NCBI RefSeq assembly: GCF_014650995.1
Contig: NZ_BMWA01000018.1
Coordinates: forward strand, 116,349-180,348
DNA length: 64,000 bases
Origin: Streptomyces viridiviolaceus
Lineage (GTDB): Bacteria; Actinomycetota; Actinomycetes; Streptomycetales; Streptomycetaceae
Direction of reading: 5' to 3'
A program made the position numbers and the translations under genes. Positions 36,066 through 44,959 of this stretch are shown here, piece after piece; positions within the stretch are counted from its first letter, which is position 1, and each line of letters starts with the position of its first letter. Below the pieces are notes generated by a model, which saw nothing but the letters and a program-made list of their open reading frames with translations, was not told where the DNA came from and did not search any database.

Positions 36066-37977
36066 GGTCGCCCCCGGGTGTCCGGGCGTGGCTCAGGGGC
36101 CGGCCGCTGACGAGGTAGTGCGGTCCGTCGCCGGTGCGGGCACGTTCGGTGGCCTCCAGGCGGGCGAAGGGCACTTCGCCCATGAGGCGCTGCCACTCGG
36201 GTAGGTCGTGGACGGCCCACATGTCGTGCTCGGCCGGATCGAGGCGGATGCGGCGGAGTTGTTCGGTGGTGAGGTTACCGCCGTCGAAGATGAAGCCGAT
36301 CTTGCCCATCGGCCAGTGCGGGCCGGGGTGGAGGTAGTGCGTGAGCAGCAGACGCGGCCGGCCCTGGCCGAGTTCGAGTCCGGTTTCCTCGGTCGCCTCG
36401 CGACGTGCGGTCTCCAGGGGGTCTTCGCCGGTGTCCGTGTTTCCGCCGGGAAACTGCCAGAGCCGGTTGCCGTAGACCGAGCGCAGTTGCACGGGACGGT
36501 CGTGCTCGTCACGGATGTACAGGCAGCCGTAGGCCGTGTGGTGCGGCACTGTCCTGACGTACTCGGCCGGCGTCATGGGAATCGGGCGCCCTTGGCGACC
36601 GGGCCGGTGGTCGAACTCGATTGCCAGGACGCCCAGGTTCTCCTTGGCCGGCGGGTAGATGTTCCGGAGGTTGGCGAGCAGCTCTTCGGGAGACCCGTCC
36701 GGGTTGATGCGCGTGGGGTTCTCCGAGCGGAGCAGATCCTCGAAGGAGGGGTATGGGGTGATCCGCTGCACGATGACGTCAAGTTCCCGGCCGGTTTCCC
36801 GGTCGTGGAAGACGACCGTGTCGCCGGCCGCGACGGCACGCTTCTGTGGGGTGGCCACCCTCACTTCGATCGTCTTGCGGCCTGCTTCCACTTGACGGTA
36901 GTACCGCGGGAGCAGGTGCATGTGGTGCTCTTGCGGTTCATCTCCTGTCGTCGGACTCGGGACGGCGGGGATCGCCTGCTGGGTGTCGTCGGGCACCTTT
37001 GCCTCCGATCGATGCTGTGGCTGAACCGTGGGGGGCTGCGGTCCGTGGAAGGGGAATCGGGGTTGCTTCGCTGCGGGGTTCTTCCGGGGGTCGTTCACTG
37101 GGGGTGGCCTTGGGGTCGCAGGCGCGCCAGGGTGCGGTGCCCCCGGTTCCTGCGTTTCCGCATCGCTGCGTGTGGCGCCGTACTGGATTCCGGACAGGGC
37201 GTCCAGAGTGGAGTCGATGACGAAGGATTCCTCTTCGGCTGGGGTGAGTCCGCGGCCGTAGCCGGACATGAAGGCGTCGTGGAGGCAAGGCTGCGTGGCC
37301 CAGGCGTCCGAGAGGCGGACAAGGTCGCGGATGGCCGGGCCGGGCTCACTGCGTCCGAAGTCGATGACCGAGAGGCTGCCGTCCTCGTCCAGCAGGAGAT
37401 TGCGCAGCTGGAAGTCTCCGTGTGCTGGCACGCGGGCCAGGGACGGAACCTCTTCAGCGCGCGCCACGGTACTTCGGATGAACTCCTCGTCCTCCCGGTT
37501 CAGGTAGGGGCGTGCTGCTGCCAGGTGCCTCTCTACTTTCGCGAGCTCGGGCACTCCTTCAGTCGTGGGAATCGGCGTCGCTGCGCTGCGGTGAATGGTC
37601 GCGGCCAAGGAGCCGATCTCGTGGAAGAGGCGTCGTCGTTGCTCGGGTGGGTGTGCGAGACCGTGCAGGGGATGGCCGGGCACTGCGGTGACGACGACGG
37701 CGTGCAACGCGCTGTCGTGGGCCACGAGTGTGGGGGCAGATGCTCCGAGGCGCGGTACCCGGCTGCGGTACGCCTCCACCTCGCGGTGGTGGAAGCGAGC
37801 GTTCTGGTGGACCTTGACGTACCACTCGCCGTGGGCTCCGCGTGCCCGCCATACCCGGCTGCTTTCGCGGTCCCAGGAGGTGTCCGTCCAGGCGGCGATG
37901 TGCCCCACCGCCTGCTCGGTGAGCTGTCGCACTTCCTGGGGCGGGTCGGCCGGGTGCGTGGACATGGCCGTGCTCAT
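36055..37977 (-). CDS. APH kinase-ASCH-NUDIX fusion protein
   Basis: 640 residues from ATG 37977, whose ATGA overlaps the stop of the preceding gene. Domain 1 (about 20-265) is an aminoglycoside-phosphotransferase-fold kinase: HGDFQLRN (His 186, Asp 188, Asn 193) and DFG 206-208. A Pro-rich linker (about 270-345) follows. Domain 2 (about 353-455) is ASCH (MHLLPRYYRQVEAGRKTIEV, then GDTVVFHDRETGRELDV). Domain 3 (about 475-620) is NUDIX with a canonical box GGNTDTGEDPLETARREATE/ETGL at 511-534. ASCH domains bind or hydrolyse modified nucleosides in some proteins. With NUDIX and kinase this suggests work on a nucleotide-like substrate, which is inference. Confidence 0.88.
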   Translation of the reverse strand: MSTAMSTHPADPPQEVRQLTEQAVGHIAAWTDTSWDRESSRVWRARGAHGEWYVKVHQNARFHHREVEAYRSRVPRLGASAPTLVAHDSALHAVVVTAVPGHPLHGLAHPPEQRRRLFHEIGSLAATIHRSAATPIPTTEGVPELAKVERHLAAARPYLNREDEEFIRSTVARAEEVPSLARVPAHGDFQLRNLLLDEDGSLSVIDFGRSEPGPAIRDLVRLSDAWATQPCLHDAFMSGYGRGLTPAEEESFVIDSTLDALSGIQYGATRSDAETQEPGAPHPGAPATPRPPPVNDPRKNPAAKQPRFPFHGPQPPTVQPQHRSEAKVPDDTQQAIPAVPSPTTGDEPQEHHMHLLPRYYRQVEAGRKTIEVRVATPQKRAVAAGDTVVFHDRETGRELDVIVQRITPYPSFEDLLRSENPTRINPDGSPEELLANLRNIYPPAKENLGVLAIEFDHRPGRQGRPIPMTPAEYVRTVPHHTAYGCLYIRDEHDRPVQLRSVYGNRLWQFPGGNTDTGEDPLETARREATEETGLELGQGRPRLLLTHYLHPGPHWPMGKIGFIFDGGNLTTEQLRRIRLDPAEHDMWAVHDLPEWQRLMGEVPFARLEATERARTGDGPHYLVSGRPLSHARTPGGDRDR

Positions 37978-39464
37978 GCCCATCCCGTTTCGGAGTAGAG
38001 GCGGCCGGCACGGATGCTCTCGAAGACCACACGGGTGCAGGGGACGAGATCGTCGGGGAGCGCGCCCGGATTCCAGAATTTCCACTGGGTGCACTTGCCC
38101 GGCTTGCGCAGCTCGGGCTCGCCGGCCCAGGTCTGGGCACGGAAGAACAGGCCCATACGGGGCTGGTCCCCGGCCCGGTCGATGAGATGGACGACGTGAA
38201 CGAGTTCGACGTCCTGCGGCCGGATCCGCAGGCCCGCCTCCTCGTGGGCCTCCCTGATCAGGCACGTGATCGCGCTCTCCTGCTCGCAGTGGCCGGCCAG
38301 GACGTGCCACGTGGAGGGCGCGAACTGGGAGTCGGGGTGGCGCAGCCCGAGCAGCACCGTTCCGTCGGGACGCTCTAGGTAGAGGTGGACGCCGATGACG
38401 TTGGGGACCGTGCCGCGCGGGGAGGCCGGTCGGCGCTCATCGCTCGACGCGGCCGCATCTTGCGGGGCGCTGTGGGATGTGCCGGCCGTGAGGCTGGCGG
38501 CATGGCGCCGTACGAGGTCGCTGGTGGTGGGCGCGATACGCAGGCGGTGAAGGTCGGCAGGGGCGAACCAGGCCAGCATCACCCCTTCCGTCAGGTGGAG
38601 GTCTCGTGGATCGCCGTTCCAGCGGCCGGCGTAGATGGTGATGGACACGGTTGCGCCGGCGGCGTCGGTTGCTTCCTCGACGCCGAACGGGGTCAGGTCT
38701 GCGATGTGGAGGCCGGCTTCTTCGTCGAGTTCGCGCCGCACGGTGTGTTCCAGGGTGGCGTCCTGGGGTTCTCGGCCGCCGCCCAGCAGGGACCACATGC
38801 CGGGCTCCCAGATCTGGCCGGGGAAGTAGTCGCGCAGGTGGAGCAGGTACTCGCCGCGGTCGTTGTAGATCAGGGCTGAGGCGTTGGCGATTTCCGGTTC
38901 GACGGCGTGCGTGAGCTTGAGCAGCTTCTCGCGCAGGGTGGGGGAGGTCACCTTGTCCACGGACCGCCACTCGATGGCGCCGACTTCGTCCTTCTGCAAC
39001 GTCACCGGCACCTTTGTCGCCGTGTGCAGGCGGAAGAGGAAGCGGAGGTCGAAGTGCTGGTGGCCCGGTTCGCCTTTGTCCGGGCGGGCGTCGATGTCGT
39101 GGATGTCGATGTCGAACGGCACGGTCTCGTAGCCGGACCATGGCATCACCGCTTGGGGTGGGATCCCGGTCTCCTCGTGCAGCTCCCGAAGGGCGGCCCC
39201 CGCCAGGGACTCGTCTTCGGGCTCGGTGTGTCCGCCGGGAGCGAGGACCTTCCCGCTCGCCAGGTGCAGCACGTGCAGGACGCGGCCGAGGGGGTCGACG
39301 ACGATGGCGCTGCAGGTGATGTGTCCGGAGAAGGCGGAGCGGCTGGCGATGTCGGTGGGCCAGTCGAGGGCGTCCATGAGGCCGCCGAGCTGCTCGCGCT
39401 CGTGCGGGTGGCGAGCGACGTAGGTCTCGACGGTGGTGCGGATGTGGTCGTGCGACAGCGGCAT
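37974..39464 (-). CDS. Protein with three NUDIX domains
   Basis: 496 residues from ATG 39464 with GGAGG 7 bp upstream. Three NUDIX domains are seen: boxes at 77-101 (GGHTEPEDESLAGAALRELH, then EETGI), 229-252 (GGREPQDATLEHTVRRELDE, then EAGL) and 391-412 (GHCEQESAITCLIREAHEEA). Boxes 1 and 2 have one extra residue and box 3 one fewer between the first Gly and the Arg-Glu, but all keep the catalytic REx2EE core (REAHEEAG, RELDEEAG, RELHEETG). Central domain 2 resembles isopentenyl-diphosphate isomerase-type NUDIX (WEPGMWSLLGGG). Substrates unknown. Confidence 0.9.
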   Translation of the reverse strand: MPLSHDHIRTTVETYVARHPHEREQLGGLMDALDWPTDIASRSAFSGHITCSAIVVDPLGRVLHVLHLASGKVLAPGGHTEPEDESLAGAALRELHEETGIPPQAVMPWSGYETVPFDIDIHDIDARPDKGEPGHQHFDLRFLFRLHTATKVPVTLQKDEVGAIEWRSVDKVTSPTLREKLLKLTHAVEPEIANASALIYNDRGEYLLHLRDYFPGQIWEPGMWSLLGGGREPQDATLEHTVRRELDEEAGLHIADLTPFGVEEATDAAGATVSITIYAGRWNGDPRDLHLTEGVMLAWFAPADLHRLRIAPTTSDLVRRHAASLTAGTSHSAPQDAAASSDERRPASPRGTVPNVIGVHLYLERPDGTVLLGLRHPDSQFAPSTWHVLAGHCEQESAITCLIREAHEEAGLRIRPQDVELVHVVHLIDRAGDQPRMGLFFRAQTWAGEPELRKPGKCTQWKFWNPGALPDDLVPCTRVVFESIRAGRLYSETGWA

Positions 39465-39513
39465 AGGTGTACCTCCGAGGGAGCGGAGCGAGTCGAGGAG
39501 GGGCGGTCGTTTG

Positions 39514-40653
39514 TCAGCTCAGCCGCATCCCCTCCACAGGAACTTCCTCGATGGCGGTGGGGCGAGGGGTGGGCAGGCTCCAGCGCTCTTGGGCTGTCTC
39601 GGCGGCGAGTCGGGCTTGCCGCGCTCCTGGCGGGCCCCATCCCAGGAGGGCGGCTGCCTGGGCAGGGGGGGCGAGCAGGCGTGGGAAGGGGTGGCCGGTG
39701 TCGGGGTCGACGGCCGCCGGCCCGATGAAGGTGACCCGGGCGGCCAGACGGAGCCAGGCGTTGGCCCCCACTCCGCCGTAGACCTCGCCAGCCTGATCCA
39801 GCACCCAGCCCAGTCGCACCGGGTCGGTCAGGGTGAGCTGGGCTTCCTCGGCGGCTTCGCGGTAGAGGGCGTCCTCGGGCGTCCTGTCGGTCTTCTCCAC
39901 GGTGCCGCCGGGCAGCGTCGGTGGTGCGCCCCGGGGGCCGGGGTCGGCAACGAGGACGATCCGGCCGTCGGAAACGAAGCACCACGCCCAGGCTTGCTGC
40001 ACGGGGAGCCGCTCGGGCACAGGGGCACGGTTGAGGGGGCTGTCCCACAGGGGCCGGTAGCGGACGTGGACGTCATGGCGGTCCAGCGGCGGGACGTCGC
40101 GGATGTGCCGGCCGTCGGCGAGGTGGGCGGTGGCGGTGTTCCCGAGCCGGGCCCGGTAGGCGGCGAGCATGATCTGCCCGTCCACGGGGCGCAGCCGCTG
40201 TACCGCGTCCCGGCTTTCGAGGAAGGCGAACTCGGACAGCTCCTCGCGAGGCAGTCGGATCGCCTTCGCCTGGGCGGGGGTGAGGGTTCCGCCGTCAAAG
40301 ACGTAACGGATCTCTCCTGGGCAGGGCATGCCCGGCTTGATGTCGGGGTGGTGCGGCGAGAGGGAGTGGACGGCGAGCACGCCCGCCAGGGGCAGGTCCG
40401 GCAGCCCCAGTTCCTCGGTGATCTCGCGTCGGCAGGCGACGTGCGGGTGTTCACCGGGTTCGACGACTCCTCCAGGCAGCAGCCACCGGTCGTCCTCGCG
40501 GTAGGTCGGGTGGACCAGCAGGACGCGGCCGACCTGGTCGGTGACGATCGCGGCGGCGCCGAGCCACATCGCGTGCCGGGACGCGGCGTATCGCGCTGCC
40601 GAGAGGGCAGCCCGCGGTGCAACCTGATCCGAAGGGGAGGCGGGAGAGGTCAC
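39514..40653 (-). CDS. Protein with two NUDIX domains
   Basis: 379 residues from GTG 40653 (GAAAGG about 9 bp upstream). The N-terminal NUDIX has a canonical box GGVVEPGEHPHVACRREITE followed by ELGL (61-84). The C-terminal NUDIX has a weaker box, GGTVEKTDRTPEDALYREAA followed by EEAQL (249-273), in which the last Gly of the box is replaced by Gln. A region of about 55 residues between them is unlike either domain. Second gene of the operon. Gaps to its neighbours are about 45-50 bp. Confidence 0.9.
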   Translation of the reverse strand: MTSPASPSDQVAPRAALSAARYAASRHAMWLGAAAIVTDQVGRVLLVHPTYREDDRWLLPGGVVEPGEHPHVACRREITEELGLPDLPLAGVLAVHSLSPHHPDIKPGMPCPGEIRYVFDGGTLTPAQAKAIRLPREELSEFAFLESRDAVQRLRPVDGQIMLAAYRARLGNTATAHLADGRHIRDVPPLDRHDVHVRYRPLWDSPLNRAPVPERLPVQQAWAWCFVSDGRIVLVADPGPRGAPPTLPGGTVEKTDRTPEDALYREAAEEAQLTLTDPVRLGWVLDQAGEVYGGVGANAWLRLAARVTFIGPAAVDPDTGHPFPRLLAPPAQAAALLGWGPPGARQARLAAETAQERWSLPTPRPTAIEEVPVEGMRLS

Positions 40654-40698
40654 GTGGCTTCGCCTTTCAGGACGTGGGTGTCTCGATTCCGTAGGGGG

Positions 40699-42588
40699 TC
40701 AGCGGTCCTTGGCCAGGGCGACGAGCTCGGCGAACTGGCCGCCGGCGCCCACCAGGTCGTCGTACGTGCCCTGCTCGATGACGCGGCCTTTGTCCATCAC
40801 GAGGATGCGGTCGGCGAGCCGGGTGTTCTCCAGCTGGTGGGTGACGACGATCGTCACGCGCTGGGGTGCGAGGCGCTTGATCTGCGTGAAGATCGCGTGT
40901 TCGCCGCGGGCGTCCATCTGGGAGGTGGGTTCGTCCAGGATCATGAGTGGCGTCTGCCGGTACAGCGCGCGGCCACATACGAGCCGCTGCCATTGGCCGC
41001 CCGACAGTTCGGCGCCGCCGAACAGCTCTCGGGCCAGGAGGGTGTCGAGTTGGCGGGGCAGCTTCTCGATCTCCTCGCGCATGCCGACGGCGTCGATGGC
41101 GTCCCACACCGGCTTGTCGTCGTGGGCGCGGGGCTGGCCCAGGGTGATGTTCTCGCGGGCCCGCAACGGCCAGCACGCGAAGTTCTGCGGGACGAGTGAG
41201 GTGCGGCTCCACACGGAGCCGGGGTCTGCGTCGGCGAGATCGATGCCGTCCCACAGGACGCGTCCTTTGTCGGCGAGCACGATCCCGGTGATGAGTCTGG
41301 TCAGGGTGGACTTGCCGGAACCGTTCGCGCCGACGACGGCCAGGATCTCCCCGCGGCGCAGAGTCAAGGAGATTCCTGCGACGGCCGGATCCTCCTTGCC
41401 GGGGTAGTGGTAGACGGCCTCCTCGATACGGATCTCGTCGACCCGCTCCGGAATGGTCAGCTCACCCCGCTTCGGAGCGCGCTCGCGTGCGAGGTCGAGG
41501 AAGGCCCGCATGTCGGCGAGGTAGAGCGAGGTGTGGAACAGGGCGGCGCCGTTGATGACGACCTGGGCCAGCGCGGCGAGCGCGGTCTGGACAGCGACCA
41601 CCGCGGTGGCCGCGACGGGCAGCGCGATACGACCGGTGAGGGCGAGGCCGGCCAGGGTGGCCCAGGTGCACATCAGGAAGAAGCCGCCCAGGGCGCTGGT
41701 GGACAACTGGATCCGCAGCATCTGCGGCGCCGCGTCGAGAGTGCGTCGGTCGATGCGGTCGGAGAGGGCTTGGTACCAGTAGATCTGGTAGCCGGTCATC
41801 CCGTTGGCGCGGACCTCGTCGCCGAAGCGGGCGTGGGTGGCCCAGCTGCGCATCATGGCCCGTACGTTGCGGTCACCGATGTTGAGGAAGTGCGTGCGGT
41901 AGTCGACGCGGGCCGACAGCACGGCTCCGACGCCGGCGGGCAGCACGGCCAGGAGCAGCACTGGCAGCATCAGCGGGTGCAGCGCGGTGATGACCCCGCC
42001 GGCGGCGATCATGCGGATCAGGGCGGACATGAACCGCTGCGCGTCCTGCACCATCAGGCGGGTGCGGGTGACGCCGATCTCGGCCGCCTCCTGCTGGTCG
42101 GCAAAACCGTCCCTCCCGTAGGCGGACGACTCCACACGCAGCACGGCGGAGACGAGCGCGACGTCGGCTTCGGTGGTCAGCAGGGGAGTGATGCGTCCGT
42201 CCGCGTACGACGACAGGAGGCTGCAGATACGGCCGGCGCCCGCGGCCAGGGTCACCACGATCAAGGCGGGGACCGCACCGTGCAGACGTTCGGAAACGGT
42301 GCCGCTGCCGAGGACGTGCGTCATGGCACGGGCGGTGGAGGCCAGGACGACAGCGGCGGCGACGCCGGTGAGCACCTGGCATACCAGGAGGAGAACGAAG
42401 CCAGCCCTGTCGACGGCCCACGCCTTGCGCGCGGTGTGGGCCAATACAGAGGGCAAGCGTCGGCACATCGCCCCAAAGCCGGCGTCCTCCAGCGGGTTCT
42501 TGCCGAACTTGCCCTCGAAGCTGATGGTGGCCGGCGGGGGAGGGGGAGGCGTCTCGGGAGTTCTCGTCGAGGCGGCAGTCACAGTCAC
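40699..42588 (-). CDS. ABC exporter, fused membrane and ATPase domains
   Basis: 629 residues from GTG 42588 with GGAGGG 5 bp upstream (an ATG frame start at 42651 is less likely). A Pro-rich start leads to six membrane helices (about 55-330: FVLLLVCQVLTGVAAAVVLA and following). The ATPase domain has Walker A GANGSGKST, signature LSGGQWQR, Walker B LMILDEPTSQMD and the switch His in VVTHQLENT. Type and size match ABCB-like exporters acting as dimers, often for peptides or natural products. First gene of the operon, so export of the operon product is likely. The membrane domain has no C39 peptidase. Confidence 0.93.
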   Translation of the reverse strand: MTVTAASTRTPETPPPPPPATISFEGKFGKNPLEDAGFGAMCRRLPSVLAHTARKAWAVDRAGFVLLLVCQVLTGVAAAVVLASTARAMTHVLGSGTVSERLHGAVPALIVVTLAAGAGRICSLLSSYADGRITPLLTTEADVALVSAVLRVESSAYGRDGFADQQEAAEIGVTRTRLMVQDAQRFMSALIRMIAAGGVITALHPLMLPVLLLAVLPAGVGAVLSARVDYRTHFLNIGDRNVRAMMRSWATHARFGDEVRANGMTGYQIYWYQALSDRIDRRTLDAAPQMLRIQLSTSALGGFFLMCTWATLAGLALTGRIALPVAATAVVAVQTALAALAQVVINGAALFHTSLYLADMRAFLDLARERAPKRGELTIPERVDEIRIEEAVYHYPGKEDPAVAGISLTLRRGEILAVVGANGSGKSTLTRLITGIVLADKGRVLWDGIDLADADPGSVWSRTSLVPQNFACWPLRARENITLGQPRAHDDKPVWDAIDAVGMREEIEKLPRQLDTLLARELFGGAELSGGQWQRLVCGRALYRQTPLMILDEPTSQMDARGEHAIFTQIKRLAPQRVTIVVTHQLENTRLADRILVMDKGRVIEQGTYDDLVGAGGQFAELVALAKDR

Positions 42589-42797
42589 CTGGTCCCTCCA
42601 TGAGGTCGGCGCCGTACCTGGATGGCTCGGCAGTGCACGGCTTAACGACATGGACCGGGATTCGAACGCGCTCGATTCCGGACGGCTTGGACCCCTTGCG
42701 CCGCACGGTCTGTACGCCCCTCGGCCCGCTACCTCGCGGCTGCGCGGTGGCCCACAATGGCCGAATCGCCGACGCTTGCAACGCCTGTGGCGGATGA

Positions 42798-43097
42798 GAT
42801 TTCGAGCTGTCCCGTCTCCGCACCCTGGAGACCTGGCTCGCCCTCGCCCTCGACGAGGTACGGCAGGCCATCGCCGTAGCCGAGCAGCGAGAACGCGAGC
42901 GGCAGCGCGGCATTCATGACCGGCCGGCGCCGCCCGACTGGCTGCTGGAGCAGGGGCTGAATCGAGACAGTCCGCCCGTGCAGGTGCACGTCGGCGGCTG
43001 CTGGAACGCGGGGAAACAGGTCAGGCATCAGCCGAAGCGAGGCTCGACGTACCCTCACCCGAGAAGGCGGCGGGGCGGCATAGCTCTCTTGCGCTGA
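42798..43097 (+). pseudogene. DUF6233 protein relic without start codon
   Basis: After a stop at 42795-42797 the frame reads FELSRLRTLETWLALALDEV, then RQAIAVAEQRERERQRG, PPDWLLEQGLNRDSPPVQVH and GGCWNAGK. This is the N-terminal two thirds of DUF6233. It then diverges before the CxxCRPD end and stops. The usual start lies in another frame (ATG 42794), so one base seems lost. Together with the relics at 3.8 and 8.4 kb it shows repeated decay of this family here. Confidence 0.65.
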
Positions 43098-43176
43098 ATG
43101 GGTCCGTACATTGCGCGGCGGCCGTGGCAGCCGCCTTAGCTTCATAACAGGCACAGTCGGAAGGAAGGGCATGACC

Positions 43177-43404
43177 ATGCCTGTCGTGGAGATCAAGGTC
43201 ATCGAGGGCGCCTTCACTCACGAGGAGAAGCGCCAGATGGTGGAACGCCTTTCTGAAGCACTCATCGAGATCGCGGGCGAGCCGATGCGCCAGGCTACGC
43301 ACGCGTTCATTACTGAGACCCCGAGTGCCGAGTGGGCGATTGGTGGCACGGCGAGGAAGGCCGAGGAAGTGAAGGCCATGCGAGGCCAGCCTCGAAGTTC
43401 ATGA
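43177..43404 (+). CDS. 4-oxalocrotonate tautomerase family enzyme
   Basis: 75 residues. ATG 43177 is chosen over ATG 43171 because only it places Pro directly after Met (MPVVEIKVIEGAFTHEEKRQ); the family uses this N-terminal proline as catalytic base, and GGAAGG lies a suitable distance upstream. The central helix EKRQMVERLSEALIEIAGEP and ATHAFITETPSAEWAIGG match the family. Length is slightly above the usual 60-70 residues. Substrate unknown. Ends 30 bp before a strong hairpin. Confidence 0.85.
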   Translation: MPVVEIKVIEGAFTHEEKRQMVERLSEALIEIAGEPMRQATHAFITETPSAEWAIGGTARKAEEVKAMRGQPRSS

Positions 43405-43433
43405 TCGACGCTGAAGCCCGGACACGCGAAGAA

Positions 43434-43457
43434 GCCCCGCCGCCCGAGCGGCGGGGC
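43434..43457. terminator. Terminator hairpin after the tautomerase
   Basis: GCCCCGCCGC and GCGGCGGGGC (perfect 10-bp arms) around a four-base loop. Confidence 0.75.
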
Positions 43458-44718
43458 GCGTCGAGTGCACCCGTCGAGGACCCTGCGACCGCCGCCGACG
43501 CCGTCGAGGAGGAGCCGGAGCCTTCGTTCGCCGAGGTCACCACCGACAGCTTCACCATGACGCCGCGCACCACGGAGCGAACAGTGCTTCGGATCGTCCG
43601 ATCCAGCACCTTTGCATCAAGCAGCCGCACCGTCATGGGCCCTGGCCGGATACCGGGCACCGGTACCTCCGGCCCGTCGGCCTGGGCGTGCTCCAGACAC
43701 GGCTTCAGGCGCCCGCATATCCACGTCGCGCAGCAGCCCGTCGGGCAGGGCTGTGCCTTTTGGGCACCGGCGCGCAGGGCAGAATCCTTACCGTGCATTC
43801 CTGGGCGACGGTCCGCTGCCGCATGGCCACGGAGCAGCGCAGGTGCTGGCCAAGGCGACCCGAATCCCGGGTGATGCGGTCCGCCTGCGAGACCGGTCGC
43901 CCAGAGGGCGGTGAACGACTCCTGAAACGCCGGCGTAGTGCGGTCGTCGGCAGCAGCGACGTCCACGACGATCAGCCCCGGCTGTGAGATATGGGTTCGG
44001 TCGGAAGACTCCACATGGCAGGACGGTGTCCCTTGCGAGGTATCGGCACCCTCGGTGAGTGCCTGCGACGCGAGTTCTCGGCGGCAGAGGTGCGCAGGCA
44101 GGCTTCAACTTCCTGCCCGCGGCGCGCCCGGGTGGTGGGTGGAGGCGACTGGGGAACGGTTCGGGCGGGCCTTAGAAACAGCACTGGACAATTGAACGGC
44201 GTCACACTCTTGCACTGGCACATGTGCGCGACCCCGCCATTCCTTTGTACGGTTTCAGTGCCCGGCTCGGACAGGACAGCAGGGCATGGGCGGTCCCGCG
44301 CCCCGATCGCACGCCGCGCGGGACTGCCGATACGGACTCCTTGCCCGGCAACAACAGCGGGAGCTTGATTGCTGGCAACGCTCCCTCGAGTACAGCTATG
44401 GCGCCTCGCCGCCCGCGGCGTTTGCGCCGCGGCCACGGCCCAGGCCGCCGTCGTCCGCGACACCCTACTGGCCGGACGACTCAGCTCGCCTTCTGCGAGG
44501 TCGACGCGGGGTGGTCGAAGCAGTCCGGGCGCCGCTGACCGATTCTTCACGATCGCCGCTGGCCGGCCGCGGCACTTGCGGGCTGGGTGTTGACGACTGG
44601 TCTGCGGTTGGCTTGCCACTGGCGCCCTGGCGGCTTCTCACCCATTGCCGGGCCGCTGCAGGCTGTGCGGGCCTGCGCCGGTGGGCGCGGCGTTCGGTGG
44701 CGCGGTGGACCAAGTCGG
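43458..44718. other. 1.3-kb region without a confident gene
   Basis: Between 43458 and about 43640 both strands have coding-like stretches (plus: FAEVTTDSFTMTPRTTERTV; minus: AKVLDRTIRSTVRSVVRGVM) but neither has a start and a family. The rest is Arg/Ser-rich on both strands. Probably degraded mobile DNA, given the transposase relic at its right edge. Confidence 0.3.
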
Positions 44719-44925
44719 TGAGGTAGGCGGTGGGGCCGCGTTGCGCATCACCTCACGCGTGATCGCCGAGGTCGGACGGTCCAGGCGTCGGGCTCCGTCG
44801 GCGATCGTGGTGTTGCCGACGGCGGCCTTGGCGCCGGACTCCTCCCAGCCGCGGGAGTCGTGCCGGTTGCCCGGCAGAGGCCGGCCGACCACGACGACAA
44901 GACGCATGTGGCCCGACCAGTGAAA
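44719..44925 (-). mobile_element. IS5-type transposase relic joined to an HTH fragment
   Basis: Minus strand: LVVVVGRPLPGNRHDSRGWE, then ESGAKAAVGNTTIADG, is the DDE-core part of an IS5-group transposase (usual text VVGRPLPGNRxDxxAxxxSGxxxAxxxxxxxADGGY). Directly after IADG the same frame reads ARRLDRPTSAITREVMRNAA, an HTH helix resembling IS30 transposases or related regulators. Two unrelated fragments are thus joined. Confidence 0.55.
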
Positions 44926-44959
44926 CACCCCAACCTGACGCCCTTTCACTGACGCCTTT

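Noticed and set aside
36208..37998. 596-codon plus-strand open frame through the NUDIX operon
   Set aside because: Val/Gly/Arg-rich reverse-strand shadow of the kinase-ASCH-NUDIX gene; no ribosome binding site and no domain.
39433..42603. Two long plus-strand frames (588 and 398 codons)
   Set aside because: Reverse-strand shadows of the NUDIX and ABC genes, which have clear catalytic motifs on the minus strand.
42640..42700. tRNA-like T-arm (GTTCGAATCCCGGTCC on the minus strand)
   Set aside because: The arms do not pair as a T-stem and no acceptor or anticodon stem can be built around it.
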